A stretch of DNA of 64,000 nt from Vespa crabro (taxonomy: Eukaryota; Arthropoda; Insecta; Hymenoptera; Vespidae): assembly GCF_910589235.1 (NCBI RefSeq), contig NW_025813595.1:3162001-3226000 (forward strand). The letters run 5' to 3'. Below are positions 1 through 13,710 of this stretch, one piece after another (the stretch's first letter is position 1; each line of letters opens with the position of its first letter). Below the pieces are notes generated by a model that saw only the letters and a program-made list of their open reading frames with translations, was not told where the DNA came from and searched no databases. The position numbers and the translations under genes are program-made.

Positions 1-70
1 AATAAAGATAATAACGATATTGACGATAATAAGTGTAATGATGATAATTACAATAATGATAATAATAATA

Positions 71-330
71 ATAATAATAATAAAGATAATAACGATATTA
101 ACGACAAAAACGATAATAATGATAACAACAATAAATATAAAAAGAATAATAACAATAACAATGATAACAACATTAATAATGAGAACTATAATAAAGATAA
201 TAACGATAATAACGATAATTATCATAATAATAATAACTGTATTAATGATAATAACGATAGAAATAAATACAATAATAACGTTAATGACGAAAATAATGAG
301 AATAACGATAATTATAATAAGAATAATTAC
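71..330 (+). repeat. Higher-order repeat family a, copy 1
   Basis: This block aligns without gaps to 46,111-46,330 at a constant offset of 46,040 bp and more loosely beyond that. Shared landmarks are the stretch around 81-130 with its GACAAAAACGATAATAATG motif, and GAGAACT at 181. Similarity is high but imperfect, so the copies are old. A shorter related stretch begins near 61,555. Confidence 0.75.
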
Positions 331-441
331 TATAATAACAATACTAACAATAATAATAAGATGAATTACAACGATAATAAAGAAATAACGATAATAATAA
401 TAACAATTATAACTATAATAATGATAATAACTATTATAACG

Positions 442-483
<42 letters not shown>

Positions 484-2360
484 TTAATATTAAGAATAAT
501 AGCGATAATTACGAACATAATAAAAGGATTAATAATGATGATAAGGATAATAACGATAACATCGATAATAGTAATATCAAAAATATCGATAATAACTATA
601 ATAACGATAAGAATAAAATAATAGTAACGATAATAACGATAATAATAACACAATAATAACGATAATATCGATTATAATGATTATAAAGATAATATTAATA
701 ACATTAATAACGGTAATAACGATAATAACGATAATAATAATAACAATAATAACGATAATATAGATAATACTCATAACAATATCAAAGATAATATCGATAA
801 TAATAGTAATATTGGTAACAATAATAACTATAATATCGACAATATCGATAATAATACTAACGATAAAAACGAGAATAGTAATAATAATAATAATAATTAC
901 GATATTATCGTTAAAAATAATAATAATAATAACAATAATTACGATAATAAGGAAATACCGATAGTAACAATGACGATAATAACGATAATAGTAATTGCAA
1001 TAATATATATAGTAACAATAATAATGATAATTACGACAATAGTAATAATAATAATACCGATAATAACAATAATAACGATATTATTGATAATAATGATAAT
1101 AAAGATAATAATAAAAGTAGTAATAATAACAACAAATAGATAATATAATAATAAAGAGATTAACGGAAAAAACAATAATAATAATAACAATTATAAAGAT
1201 ACTAACGATTATAATGATAGTAACGATAATAATAATAATATTAATAACAATAATAACGACAATAACGATATGAACAATAATAATATTAACAATAATATCG
1301 ATAAAAACGATAATAACGATAATTATAATAGATATATTTCTATAACAAAGATTATAACGAAAGGACGACAATTAGAGTAACAATAAAAACAATAATAATG
1401 ATAATAATGATAGTAATAATATTAATAAGACCGATAATAATAATAATATCGATAATAATGGAAGTAATAATAACAAAGATAACAATAATAACGATATTGA
1501 CGATAACAATAATCACGATAATAACGATATTAACGATACTAATAAAAACGATAATAACTATAATATCGATAATAGTAATAACAATGTTAACGATAATGTC
1601 GGTAATAATAATAATAATAATAATAACGACAATAACTATAATAAAGATAATATAAATAACATTAACGATAATAACGATAATATCGAATATAATAATTACA
1701 ATAAAAACGATAACAGCAAAATTAATAATAACCATAATAACAATAATGAAGATAATAACGTCAATTAAAAGAATATCAAGCACAGTAATAACGATAATAA
1801 GGGAAATAACTGTAATAGCGATATTAAAGACAATAATAATAATAACAATAATAACGATAATAACAATAATAATAATAATAAGGATAATAACGATAATAGT
1901 AATAATAAAAATAATAATAACGATAATATAGATATCATCGATAATAGTAATATAGATAATAACGACAATAATAATAATTATAATAACGATAATAACGATA
2001 AGGACGATAATGAAGATAATTGTACTAATACTAATAACGTAAATATGGGTAATAAATATGTAAACGATAATAATAATTATAAAAAAATAAAAATAATAAT
2101 TATAAAAATAATTGCGATTATAATTATAATAACGATAATAAAAAGAATATTAATAAAAATAATAATAATAACAATGATTCCTATAATATTAATAAGAATA
2201 ATAATGATAACAACGTTATTACCGATAATATAGAAAATAATAATAATAATAGAAACAATAATAACGATAAAAAAGATAATAACTATAAACTAAAATCGAT
2301 AATAACGATAATAGATATAAAAATAATATCGAGAGTATCAATAATAACGAAAATAACTAT

Positions 2361-2395
<35 letters not shown>

Positions 2396-3601
2396 AAATA
2401 ATAATAATAATAATAATAATAACGAAAATAACTATAGTAATGATAATAACGTTAATAACGTTAAAGACGAAAAAAAAAATAAAAATAATTTCGTTAATAA
2501 CGATAATAACGGCAATAGTAATAATAATAATAAAAACGATTATAACAATAATAACGATATTAACAGTAGGAATAATAACAATAAAAACTATAATAAATAT
2601 AATAACGATAATAACGATAATAATAATAATAATAATAATTATAATAATACTAATAATAATAAGGATAATAAATATAATAACGTTAATAGCAGAAGTAATA
2701 ATAACATTAATATCATTATTAAAGATAATAAAGATAATAACAATAATAATAATAATAATAATATAAATAGTAATTATAACAAAAATAACGATAATAACGA
2801 TAATAAATATAATAATAATAAAAATAATAACGATTATAATGATACAAACGATAATAGTAATAATAACAAATTACATAATAACGTTAATAATGATAATAAT
2901 AATAACATTAATAACGATAATAACCATATTAACGAAAAAAACGATACTAATAATAACAATAATAACTATAATAATCATAATAACGATATTATAGTAATAT
3001 AAATAAAGATAATATCGATAATAAGGACAATAATAATAGTAATATTAAAGATAATAACGATAACGTCGATAATAATTATAAAGAAAATAACGACAATAAT
3101 AATATTAATATTAAAGATAATAAGAATAATAATAATAACATCGATAATAATAATAACAAAAATATCGTTAATAAGGGTAATTACGAAAATAACAGTAATA
3201 ACGATAATATAAATAAAATGACAATAATAATAATAAAAAAATCGATAATAACGATATTAACGATAATAACGGTAATAACGATAATAAGGATAATAATAAT
3301 AATAATAATAAAGAAAATAACGGTATTAACGGTAATATCGATAATAATAATAACAATAATAACGATAATAAAAATAATATTGATAATAACCATAATTTTA
3401 ATTACAATAATAATAATAATATTGACGATAATAACGATATTAATAAAGACAATAATAACAGTAACAAAGATGATAACGATATTAATATTAATAATAATAT
3501 TATCGATCATAAGGTTAATTACGAAAATAACGGTAATAAAGATTATAACAATAACAACAACAATAATATTAGAAATAATAACGATACAAACGATAATAAC
3601 G

Positions 3602-3645
<44 letters not shown>

Positions 3646-4059
3646 GATAATAACGCTATTAACTATAAAAAAGATGGTAATAAATACAATAAGAGCGATA
3701 ATGACGATATTAATGAAAATAACGATAATTATAATAACAATAATAACTATAAAAACGATAAAAACTACAATAACGATAATAATAATATTAATAATAATAT
3801 CATTATGGATAATAACGATAATTAAGATAATAATAACAATATTAATAACGATGAAGAAGATAATAACGATAACATCGATAATAGTAATATCAATAATATC
3901 GATAATAACTATAATAATGATAAGAATAAAAATAATAATAACGATAATAGCGATAACAAATATAACGATAGTAATAATAACAATTACAACGATTAATAAC
4001 AGTAATGACGAAAACAATAAGAACGACAACTACTATTTTATCGTTAATAATATTAACAA

Positions 4060-4420
4060 TATTAACGTTCATAACAAAAACAGTAATATTAATAATGACA
4101 TGTATAACGATAATAACGATAACAATAATACTAAAAGTAACAATAATAACGATAATAACGATAACAACGATGATAATAATAACGATAATCATTTTAATAA
4201 CGATTATAACGATAGCAAAATAAATATCGATTATAATAATAACATTAATAAAAATAATAATAAGGATAATAACGATTATAACGATAATAATAATAGTAAT
4301 AGTGACAATAATAATAAAGATAATAACGATATTGATGATCCAAACGATATAGAGATAATGGCGATAATAAAATTAATAATAATAACTATGATAATTATAA
4401 TAACAATAGTAATAAGAACA
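4060..4420 (+). repeat. Higher-order repeat family f, copy 1
   Basis: Shares an ordered set of rare words with 13,060-13,340 and 52,960-53,200: an AACATG/GACATG word, then a GATATTGA.GA motif followed by CAAACGATAT.AGAG, then ATAATAACTAT. The order and spacing are similar in the three copies, which supports common descent rather than chance in a simple repeat. Confidence 0.6.
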
Positions 4421-5454
4421 ATAATAGCGGTAAAAAAGATAATAAGGATAGTAATAATAATAATAATAATAATAATGACAACAACGATAAAAACGATATT
4501 AATGATAAATTCAATAATAATAAAAATATAATAACTATAATAACGATAATAACAATAATATTGAGAACAATAATGAGGATAATATTGTTAAAAACGATAA
4601 TAATAATAACAATCATAATGATAATAATGATAATAACGATAATATCGAAAACAATAATAATAATAATAACGATAATAACGACAATGACGATAACAATAAT
4701 AACGAGAATAACCATAATATCGATAATAATAACAATATTAACGAGAATAACGATAATAATAATAATAATAAAAACAATAAAAACGATAATAAAGATTGCA
4801 ACGATAATAATATTAAGGTTATTAACGACAAAATTCATAATAATAATAACGATAATAACGATAATAAGGATAATTACGATAATAATAATAACGATAATGA
4901 CGGTAATAATAATAATGATAATAAGGATAATAACGATAATTACGATAATATCGATAATAATGATAACGATAGTGGCGATAATTACGATAATAACGATAAT
5001 AATAATAATAATATCTATAATAACGATAAAAGCAATAATAACGAAAAATAATAATAATAATAACAATAATAACGATAATAACGACAATAATACTAATAAT
5101 AATAATAATAGTACTAACGTTAATGACGATAATAAAGATAATAGTAGTAGTAGTAATATCTATATTAACAATAATAACGATAATAACGATCATAATAATA
5201 TCGATAATAAGGAAATAATCGAAAACAATAACAAAAATATTAACGATAATATCGATAATAACAATAATAATATTAACGTTAATGTCGATAATAATAATTA
5301 ATATAATATTTATAATAACGATAATAACGGTAATACCAATAATGATAATAATAATAACAATAATAATCATAACAATAATAACGATAATAACGATAATAAT
5401 ATTAACTAAGATAATGATAATAACAATAATAATTTTAAAACGATAATAATTATA

Positions 5455-6720
5455 ATAATAACGAAACTAAGAATAATAACGGTGTAAACGATAATAATAA
5501 TAATAATATTATCGATTATAACGATAATGACGTTAATAACGTAAATATTAATAAAATTAATAGCGATAATAACGTTTATAAAGTAAATATTAATAGTAAT
5601 AATAACGATATTAAGGATAGTAATAATAATAATATTAATAAAAATAATATCGAAAATAACGGTAATAAAGTTTTCGAAGATAATAATAACAATAGTAACG
5701 ACAATAACGATATTAAAAATAATAATAATAATAACAACGATAATAAGAATAATAAAGTAATAATAATAATAATATTACCGATATTACCGATAATAATAGT
5801 AGCAATATTAGCGATAATTACCAATATTAATAATAATAATAATAGATATAACAATAAAAACAATAGTGATGACAACAAAAATTATAATAATAACGATAGT
5901 TTCTATAGTAGTGATAATAATAATATCAATATTAACGATAATAACGATAATAACGATTATACGGATTATAATAATAACGAAAATAACGACAATGGAAATA
6001 ATAATAATAACGATAATGACAATAATAACGATAAGAATGACAGTAACTATCATAACAATAATAACAATAGTAATAATAAAGATAATAACAATAATAACGA
6101 TTATAATGACAATAACGTTAATAATGCTAATAATAATAACATTAACAACGATAATAACGATAATAAGTATTATAATAATAATGAACATAATGATAATGAC
6201 GATATTAACGATAATAATAATAATAATAATAATAAGAATGATAATAATAATAACGTTAATTACGATAATAACAATAATAATAATAGTAATTATAACTCTA
6301 ATAGCAATAATAACGATAAAAATGATAATAATAAATACGATAATATCGATAATTTCGATAATAATAATAACAATATTAACGGTTATATCGACAAAAATAA
6401 TATCAATAATAACAATAATAAAATTAATAATTTTAATAACGATAATAATAACATTATTATTAATAACAATAATTAAGATAAAAACGATAAAAAAATAATA
6501 ACCATAATAACGATAATAGTAACATTATTACTAATAGTAATAATAACGATAATAACTATAATAACAATGTAATGATAATAATAACAACAATAATAACGAT
6601 AATATTGATAATAATAATAATAATATTAATAGCAATAATATCGATGATGAAGAAAATAATGATAATAATGAGAATGATAATAACGATAATAGTAATAATA
6701 ATATTATCAACATAACAAAA
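5455..6720 (+). repeat. Higher-order repeat family c, copy 1
   Basis: The most extended repeated block. Landmarks in order are ACGAAACTAAGAATAATAAC (5,461), an ATATCGAAAATAACGG word (~5,649), CGATTATACGG (~5,954), AATAACGTTAATTACG (~6,250), ATTATTATTAATAAC (~6,453) and AGTAACATTATTACTA (~6,518). They recur in the same order at about 48,400-49,960 and 57,130-59,840, apart from a few landmarks missing from one copy. Spacing between landmarks differs among copies, so insertions and deletions have accumulated. Confidence 0.7.
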
Positions 6721-8740
6721 ATTACGATAACAACTATAATAACGATTAAAATAATAACGATAATAACATTGATAATAATAACTATAATAACGTTAAAAAC
6801 GATAATAATAATAGTAATAATACAATTATACATAATAAACATAATGATAATAACGATAATAACGATAATAATGATAATAAGGATAAGAACTACAATGACA
6901 ATATAATTAATAGTCGTAATAAAATCAATAACGTTATTAATGATAATATGGATAATAATAATAACAATAATAACGATAATAACGATAACATCGGTATAAT
7001 TACAACAATAAAATCGATAATTACATTATTAGAAATAATAATAATAAAAATAATAATGATAATATCTTAAATAACGATAATAATAGTAACGATAATAACA
7101 AGAACAACGATAAAAGTAATAAAAATATTAACGATAATCACAATAATAGTAATAATATCAATAATAATAACGATAAAATAGATAATAACGATAAGAATAA
7201 TAATAATAATAATAGAGATAATAACGATATTAACGATAATAAAGATAATAATGATAATAACAATAATAATAATAATAATAATAATAACGATAATAACGAT
7301 AATGACGATAATAATAATAAGAATAATAACGAAATAACAATTATAGTAATAATAATAATAACGATAATAACGATAATAACGATAATAATAATAATATTAA
7401 TAATAATAATAATAAAATAATAATAATAATAATTGTAACGATAATAACACTAATAACGAGAAGAACAGGAACGATAATAACAATCATAAGGATAATGATA
7501 TATTACAATAATAAAGATAACAACGACAATACCGATAAAAATAATAATAATAATAACGAAAATATGAATAATAACGATGTCAACGTTTATAATTATAACT
7601 ATAATAAAAACGACGTAAATACTGATAATAACGATGACAACGATCATAATAATAACAATAATAAGGATAAAAACGATTATACGGATTATAATAATAACTA
7701 TAATAACGATAATAGTAATAATAATAAGAACGATCATGAAGATAAAACGGAAAAGATGATAATAACTATAATAACGATAATAACAATAATAACTGTAATA
7801 ATAATATCAATAATAACGATAATGATTATAATAAATGTAATAACTTTAATAACGATAATAACAATGAAAATAATAGTAATAATAGAGATGTTGACGTTAT
7901 TAAGGATAATAACTATAATAATAACAACAAAAATAACGATAAATTCGATAAGAACTACAATAATAATAATAATATTAACGTAAATATAGATAATTACTAC
8001 TTCAAAGATAATAATAATAACAATAATAACGATGAAAACGATATATACAATAATAACAATAATAATAATAATAATAATAATAACAATAATAACGATAATA
8101 ACAATAATAATAAAGAGAATAATAAAGATAATAATGATAATATTGAAGATAATAATAACAATAATAACGATTTCAACATTACTAATGATTATAAGAATAA
8201 CATTAATAACGATAATAACATTATCAACGATAATAACAATAATGACCTTAATAATATTATTCATAATAATGATTTTAACGACAATGACTACAATAATAAT
8301 TATAACAATAATAATAATAATAATAATAACGATAATATCGATAATAACGATAATAAAGATAATAACGATAATATCGATTGTAACGATAATAATAATAACG
8401 ATAATGACGGTAATAATAATAATAATAACGATAATAACGATAATAATAGAAGTAATAATAACAATATTAAAAATAATAAGTATAATAACTAACATAACGA
8501 TAATGAAAATAATAATAATAGTTATAATAATAACAGTATTACGACATTACCGTTAGTAATAATAGTAATAATAACAAAAATAACAATAATATCGTTAATA
8601 ACGATAATAACTATATCAATAAAAACGATAATAACGAAAATAAAAATAATAATATCTACAATAAAGATAATAACGACAATAATAGTAATAATAATAACAA
8701 TAATAACAATAAAAACGATAATAAGGATAATAATAAATAC

Positions 8741-8758
8741 GATAAAGTCGATAATATC
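8741..8758 (+). repeat. Recurrent 18-mer module, site 1
   Basis: GATAAAGTCGATAATATC occurs identically at 8,741, 48,853, 50,425 and 62,257. AGTCG is a rare word in this array. The sequence just downstream contains ATTAAC or ATCAAC in all four. It probably marks an old higher-order unit. Confidence 0.7.
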
Positions 8759-10295
8759 GATAATAATATTAACTATATTAAAGATAATATCAATAAACAT
8801 AATAATAATAATAATAATAATAACGATAATAACGATAATAACAATGTTAACGATAATAATAATAACGAAAATAACTATAATAATGATATTAACGATAATA
8901 ATAATAATAATAATATCGATAATAACGGTAATAACAATAATAACGATAATACCGATAATAACGAAAAAAAATTAATTATAAGGACGATAATAACGCTTAT
9001 AACGGTAATAATAATAATATCAATATCGACAATAACGATAATAGGGATAATAACGATAATAATAATAATAATTATAACAATAATAGTAATAATAACGATA
9101 ATAATAACATTACTACTAATAACAATAATAACGATAATAACAATAATAATGATAATAACAATTATAATAACAATGATAATACAGATAATGGAATTATTAA
9201 TAATAACGATAATAACGATATTTACGATAATAATAATAACAATAATATAGAAAAGATCGATATTATCTATAATAACGATATTTATAATTACGATAATAAC
9301 TATAATAACAATGAAACGATAATAATAACATCAATATTACCGATTATATTGATATTAATAATTATAATATCAAAAATAACAATAATTACGATAATGACTA
9401 TAATAACGATAATAATAATAATAATAATGACGATATTAACGATAATAACGATAATAATGATAATAAAAATAATAATAATAACATTAATAAAGTTAATAGC
9501 GTAAATAACGATAATAGCGATAATAATTATAATAATTATAACGAAAATAAGGATAATAACGATAATTATGAAATTAATAATAATAATAATATCGATAATA
9601 ATGATTATAACGATAATAACTATATTAACTATAAAAACGACAATAATATTAATAATAATAATGAAAATAATAATACCGTTAATGATGATAATAGCGATAA
9701 TAGTAGTAGAAGTAATATCAATAATAACAATAATATCGATATAAAGATAATAACGATAATAATATTAACGATTATACCGAAAATACTAATAATAATAATA
9801 GCGATAATAACGATAATAATTGTGTTAATGTTAAGAATAATAACAATAATAACGATAATAATGATAATTATAATAACGATAATATCGATAGTAACTACAA
9901 TAATAATAATAATAATAACGTTAAAAGGGATAATAACTATGTCAACGATAATAATAATAACAATAATATCAATAATAACGATAATAATGGTAATAATAAT
10001 GATAATAATAATAATAACGATATTAACGAAAAGAGCGATAATAATGATAATATTCTTATCAATAATAATGATATTAAAGATTTTATGGATAATAATAATA
10101 AGGATAATATCGATAATAACGATAGGAATAATAATTTAATATAAATAGTAACAATAATAACGACAAAGACGATAATAACGATAATAATAATAACGATCAT
10201 GACGATGATTATAATAACGATCATAAAGTTAATAATAAAAATCATATTAAAGATAATAACGATAATAACGATACTAGCGATATTAATAATAACGA

Positions 10296-10354
10296 TATTA
10301 AGGATAATATCGTTAATAATTGTAACAATATTCACAATAATAACGATAATAATA
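10296..10354 (+). repeat. Higher-order repeat family i, truncated copy
   Basis: Begins ATATTAAGGATAATATCG and matches 61,720-61,850 and 44,755-44,880 closely, including the rare words TGTAACAATATTCAC. The similarity stops just before the inverted block at 10,362. Confidence 0.65.
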
Positions 10355-10361
10355 ATATTAA

Positions 10362-10844
10362 CATAACGTTTTTATATTTATTATCGTCATTATGATTACC
10401 GTTATTATTGTTTTTATCGGTAATATCGTTAATATCGTTATTATCTTAATTATTATAAAAATAATTATCGTTATTATCGTTATTATCCTAATTATCGTCA
10501 AAATCGTTATTATCTTTATTATTATTAGTTTTATTATTACTATGATTAACATCGATATTTTCGTTATTATTAGTAATACTATTGTCGTAAATATCATTAA
10601 TAATGTTATCGTCATAATATTTATTATCGTTATTATTGTTATTAATGTTATTATTACCACTTTTATTATTAATTTTATACAAAGTATCGTTATTATCATT
10701 ATCATTATTATTACTATTATTATCGTTGTATTCTTTAATATCGTTATTATTACTATTACTATTGCCGTTATTATCGTTATTGTTATTACCGTTATTATCG
10801 TAAATATCGTTATAAATATTATTAATATTTTCGTTATTATTCGT
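10362..10844 (-). repeat. Satellite block in opposite orientation (probable insertion)
   Basis: For about 483 bp the T-rich strand is on + (TTATTATCG, GTTATTATC), whereas the array on both sides has the A-rich strand on +. ATATTAA is present directly at both edges, at 10,355-10,361 and 10,845-10,851. Joining the outer flanks through one copy of ATATTAA gives a sequence identical to the uninterrupted array at 11,490-11,514 and nearly identical to 56,080-56,110. This points to insertion of an inverted satellite fragment with a 7-bp duplication rather than a simple in-place inversion. No terminal inverted repeat or poly(A) is visible. The orientation switch is certain; the mechanism is inferred. 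Confidence 0.85.
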
Positions 10845-10851
10845 ATATTAA

Positions 10852-11000
10852 TAAGAGCGATAGTAACGTTAATAGTAATAACTATAAATTCAATAATAAT
10901 GATATTAATGAAAATAACTATAATAATAATAATAATGATGAAAATGATAATAACGATAACTTCGGTAATAATAATAACAATAATATCGATAATAAAGACT
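10852..11000 (+). repeat. Higher-order repeat family d, copy 1 (interrupted)
   Basis: Starts TAAGAGCGATAGTAACG and continues with a CTATAAATT word and ATATTAATGAAAATAAC. The same order occurs at 11,507-11,600 and 56,093-56,190. Its upstream half lies on the other side of the inverted block. Confidence 0.7.
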
Positions 11001-11399
11001 ATAACGATAATAACTATATTAATAATAATAAAAATTTCGATAATTAAGTTAATTACGAAAATAACGGTAATAACCACAATAACGGGAAAATCGATAATTA
11101 ACGATATAGTCGATAATAACGAAATTAACGATAATAACGATAATAACGACATTAAATGTAATAATAATAACTATAATAACGATAATATCGATAATAATAA
11201 CGATAATGACAACAAAAGTAATACTAATATTACTGGTAATAACGATAATGATGATAATGATAATAATAATAATCATAACAATACTAACTATAATAATCAC
11301 CACAATAATAACAATAATAATCACCAAAATAATAAGAATAAAAACGATTATGACAAGAATAATATTAATAATAATAACGATAATAATGATAATAACAAT

Positions 11400-11830
11400 A
11401 TAATCGATAATAACAATTACAATAATAACGATAATTACTATAATAATGGTAATTATAATAATAATTATACCGATTATAACGATAATATCGATAATAATAA
11501 TATTAATAAGAGCGATAATAACGTTAATAGTAATATCTATAAATTCGATAATAAGGATATTAATGAAAATAACTATAATAATAATAATAAATATATCAAT
11601 AATAACGATATTAACAATAACAATAATAACAATAATAACAATAATACGATTATTACGGTAATAACAAAAATAATAAGATTAATAAAAATATCTATAATAA
11701 GTTTAATTACGAAAATAACGGTAAAAACGATAATAACTACAATAACGATAATAATAATAATAATAATAATGATAATAACGATAATAGCGATTTTAATAAT
11801 AACAACAATAAAGATAATAACGACATTAAC
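11400..11830 (+). repeat. Higher-order repeat family d, copy 2
   Basis: Contains the uninterrupted version of the site split at 10,362-10,844, with TAATATTAATAAGAGCG ending at 11,514. It continues through CTATAAATTCG and TGAAAATAACTATAATAA and ends near a GATAATAACGACATTAAC word. It aligns with 56,000-56,350. Confidence 0.7.
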
Positions 11831-12163
11831 AATAATAACGATAATAATGATAATAATAATTATAACGATAATGATAAGAATATTAATAACAATAATAAAA
11901 ATAATAAAGATAATAACGTAATAACGAAATAATAATAAGAATCATGAAGATAATAACAATAATATCGAAAACAACGATAATAATGGTAATATTATCAACA
12001 ATAACAATTATAGCGGTAATAACAATAATAACGATAATAACGATAATAACAATAACACCAATAACAATAATATCGACAATAACGATAATTACGATAATAA
12101 TAATAACAATTATGGCGATAATAACGATATTAACGATAATAATAATAATAATAATAATATCAA

Positions 12164-12330
12164 TGACAAAGATTTATAACGCTAATTATGATATGTTTAT
12201 ACCTATAAATAGGATAATAATGGTAAGAACAATAATATAATAACAATTATAAAAATTTTAATGGTAATAACGAAAAAATAATAATAATAAGGCCTAATAG
12301 AACAATAATATAAACAATAATAGTAGTAAT
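12164..12330. other. Phase-broken stretch within the satellite
   Basis: Triplet phase is lost and words atypical of the array occur, such as ATATGTTTATACC (~12,190) and AAGGCCTAAT (~12,290). T is more frequent than in neighbouring DNA. There is no coding or RNA signature. It may be a decayed insertion or a patch of indels. Confidence 0.35.
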
Positions 12331-13059
12331 AATATCAATATTAGCAAAAATATCGATAATTTCGATATTAACGATAACAATAGTAGCGATAATAACGTTA
12401 GTTATAAAAAAATTAATAACAATTATAACGAAATTAAAGATAGTATTAATAATCAATAATATAATAATGCCGATAATAACGTTAATAATAAAAATAATAA
12501 CAATAATAATATTACCTAAAATAACGCTAATAACCATAATAACGATAATAACAATAATAGCGATAATAATAATAATAATAATGATAATAATAATATTAAC
12601 GATAATAGCGATAACAACAGTAATAACGATATTAATAGTAGTAAAAATAAAGGTAATAACGTTAATAAGGATAATAACATTAAAGTTAATATAGATAATA
12701 AAGACAACAATAATAATAATAATAACGATAATAATGATAATAACGATAATTATTATATCGAAAGTAACGACAATAATAATAATAATAACATCAATAATAA
12801 CTATAATTACGATAATAAAGATAATAATGATATTAACGAAAATAATAGTAGTAATAATAACAATAATAACAATACTAACGACAATGTTCATTACGATAAT
12901 AATAATAACGATAATAATTATAAAAATAATAACAATACTAACGATAAGAATGATAATAATAATAGTAATAGTAATAATAATAGCAATAACGACGATAATA
13001 AAGATAAATTTATTAACGATTATAAGGACAATAACGATAAAAGCGATAATATTATTATC

Positions 13060-13340
13060 AATATTAATGTTCATAACATTAACAGTAATAATAAAAATAA
13101 CATGTTTAACGGTAATAACAATAATAACGAAAATACTGATAATAATAATAATAATAATAAGAATAATAAAAATGAAAATAACAATCATAACGATAATCTT
13201 CCTAGTAATAGTAACAATATTAATAAAGCTAATAACGATATTGAGGAAGCAAACGATATTAGAGATAATAGCGATAATATTAATAATAATAACTATAATA
13301 ACGATAATAACAATAATAATGAGAACAATAATAACGATAA
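13060..13340 (+). repeat. Higher-order repeat family f, copy 2
   Basis: Matches 4,060-4,420 and 52,960-53,200. Here the shared core reads GATATTGAGGAAGCAAACG (~13,239) followed by ATATTAGAGATAATAGCG. The phase-1 Asn frame is open through the copy because triplet register is kept. Confidence 0.6.
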
Positions 13341-13665
13341 TAATGTTAAAAACAATAATAATAATGATTAGGGAAATAAGGATAATAACGATGACAACGA
13401 TAATAAAAATAACAATAATAACGGTAATATCGATAATAATATCAATAATAATAACATTAATAACGATAATAATATTAATAATATTAATAATTACGATAAT
13501 AACGATAATAACGATAATAGTAATAATAATTATAAATGTGATAACGATATTAACGATATTAACGCTGATGAAGATAATAACGATTATAATAACAATAATA
13601 ATAAAAATATTAACGATAATAACAATAATAACAATAAGGATAATAAAGACAATAACTCCATAAAA

Positions 13666-13710
<45 letters not shown>

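Larger units (their letters stand above)
1..10361 (+). repeat. AATAACGAT-type triplet satellite, block 1
   Basis: Continuous low-complexity DNA built from triplets AAT, AAC and GAT, with ATT, TAT, AGT, GTT, AAA and AAG as common variants. The 9-mer AATAACGAT is the apparent base unit; three perfect copies lie at 7,357-7,383. The A-rich strand is + throughout. C occurs mostly in AAC and G mostly in GAT, so CpG sits at the AAC/GAT joint. Short pure (ATA)n tracts occur at about 442-484 and 3,602-3,644. Open frames here are poly(Asn/Asp), poly(Ile/Thr) or, on -, poly(Ile/Val) and are produced by the triplet alphabet. I see no gene, RNA gene or unique sequence in this stretch. A role as heterochromatic satellite is inferred from composition and length. 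Confidence 0.9.
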
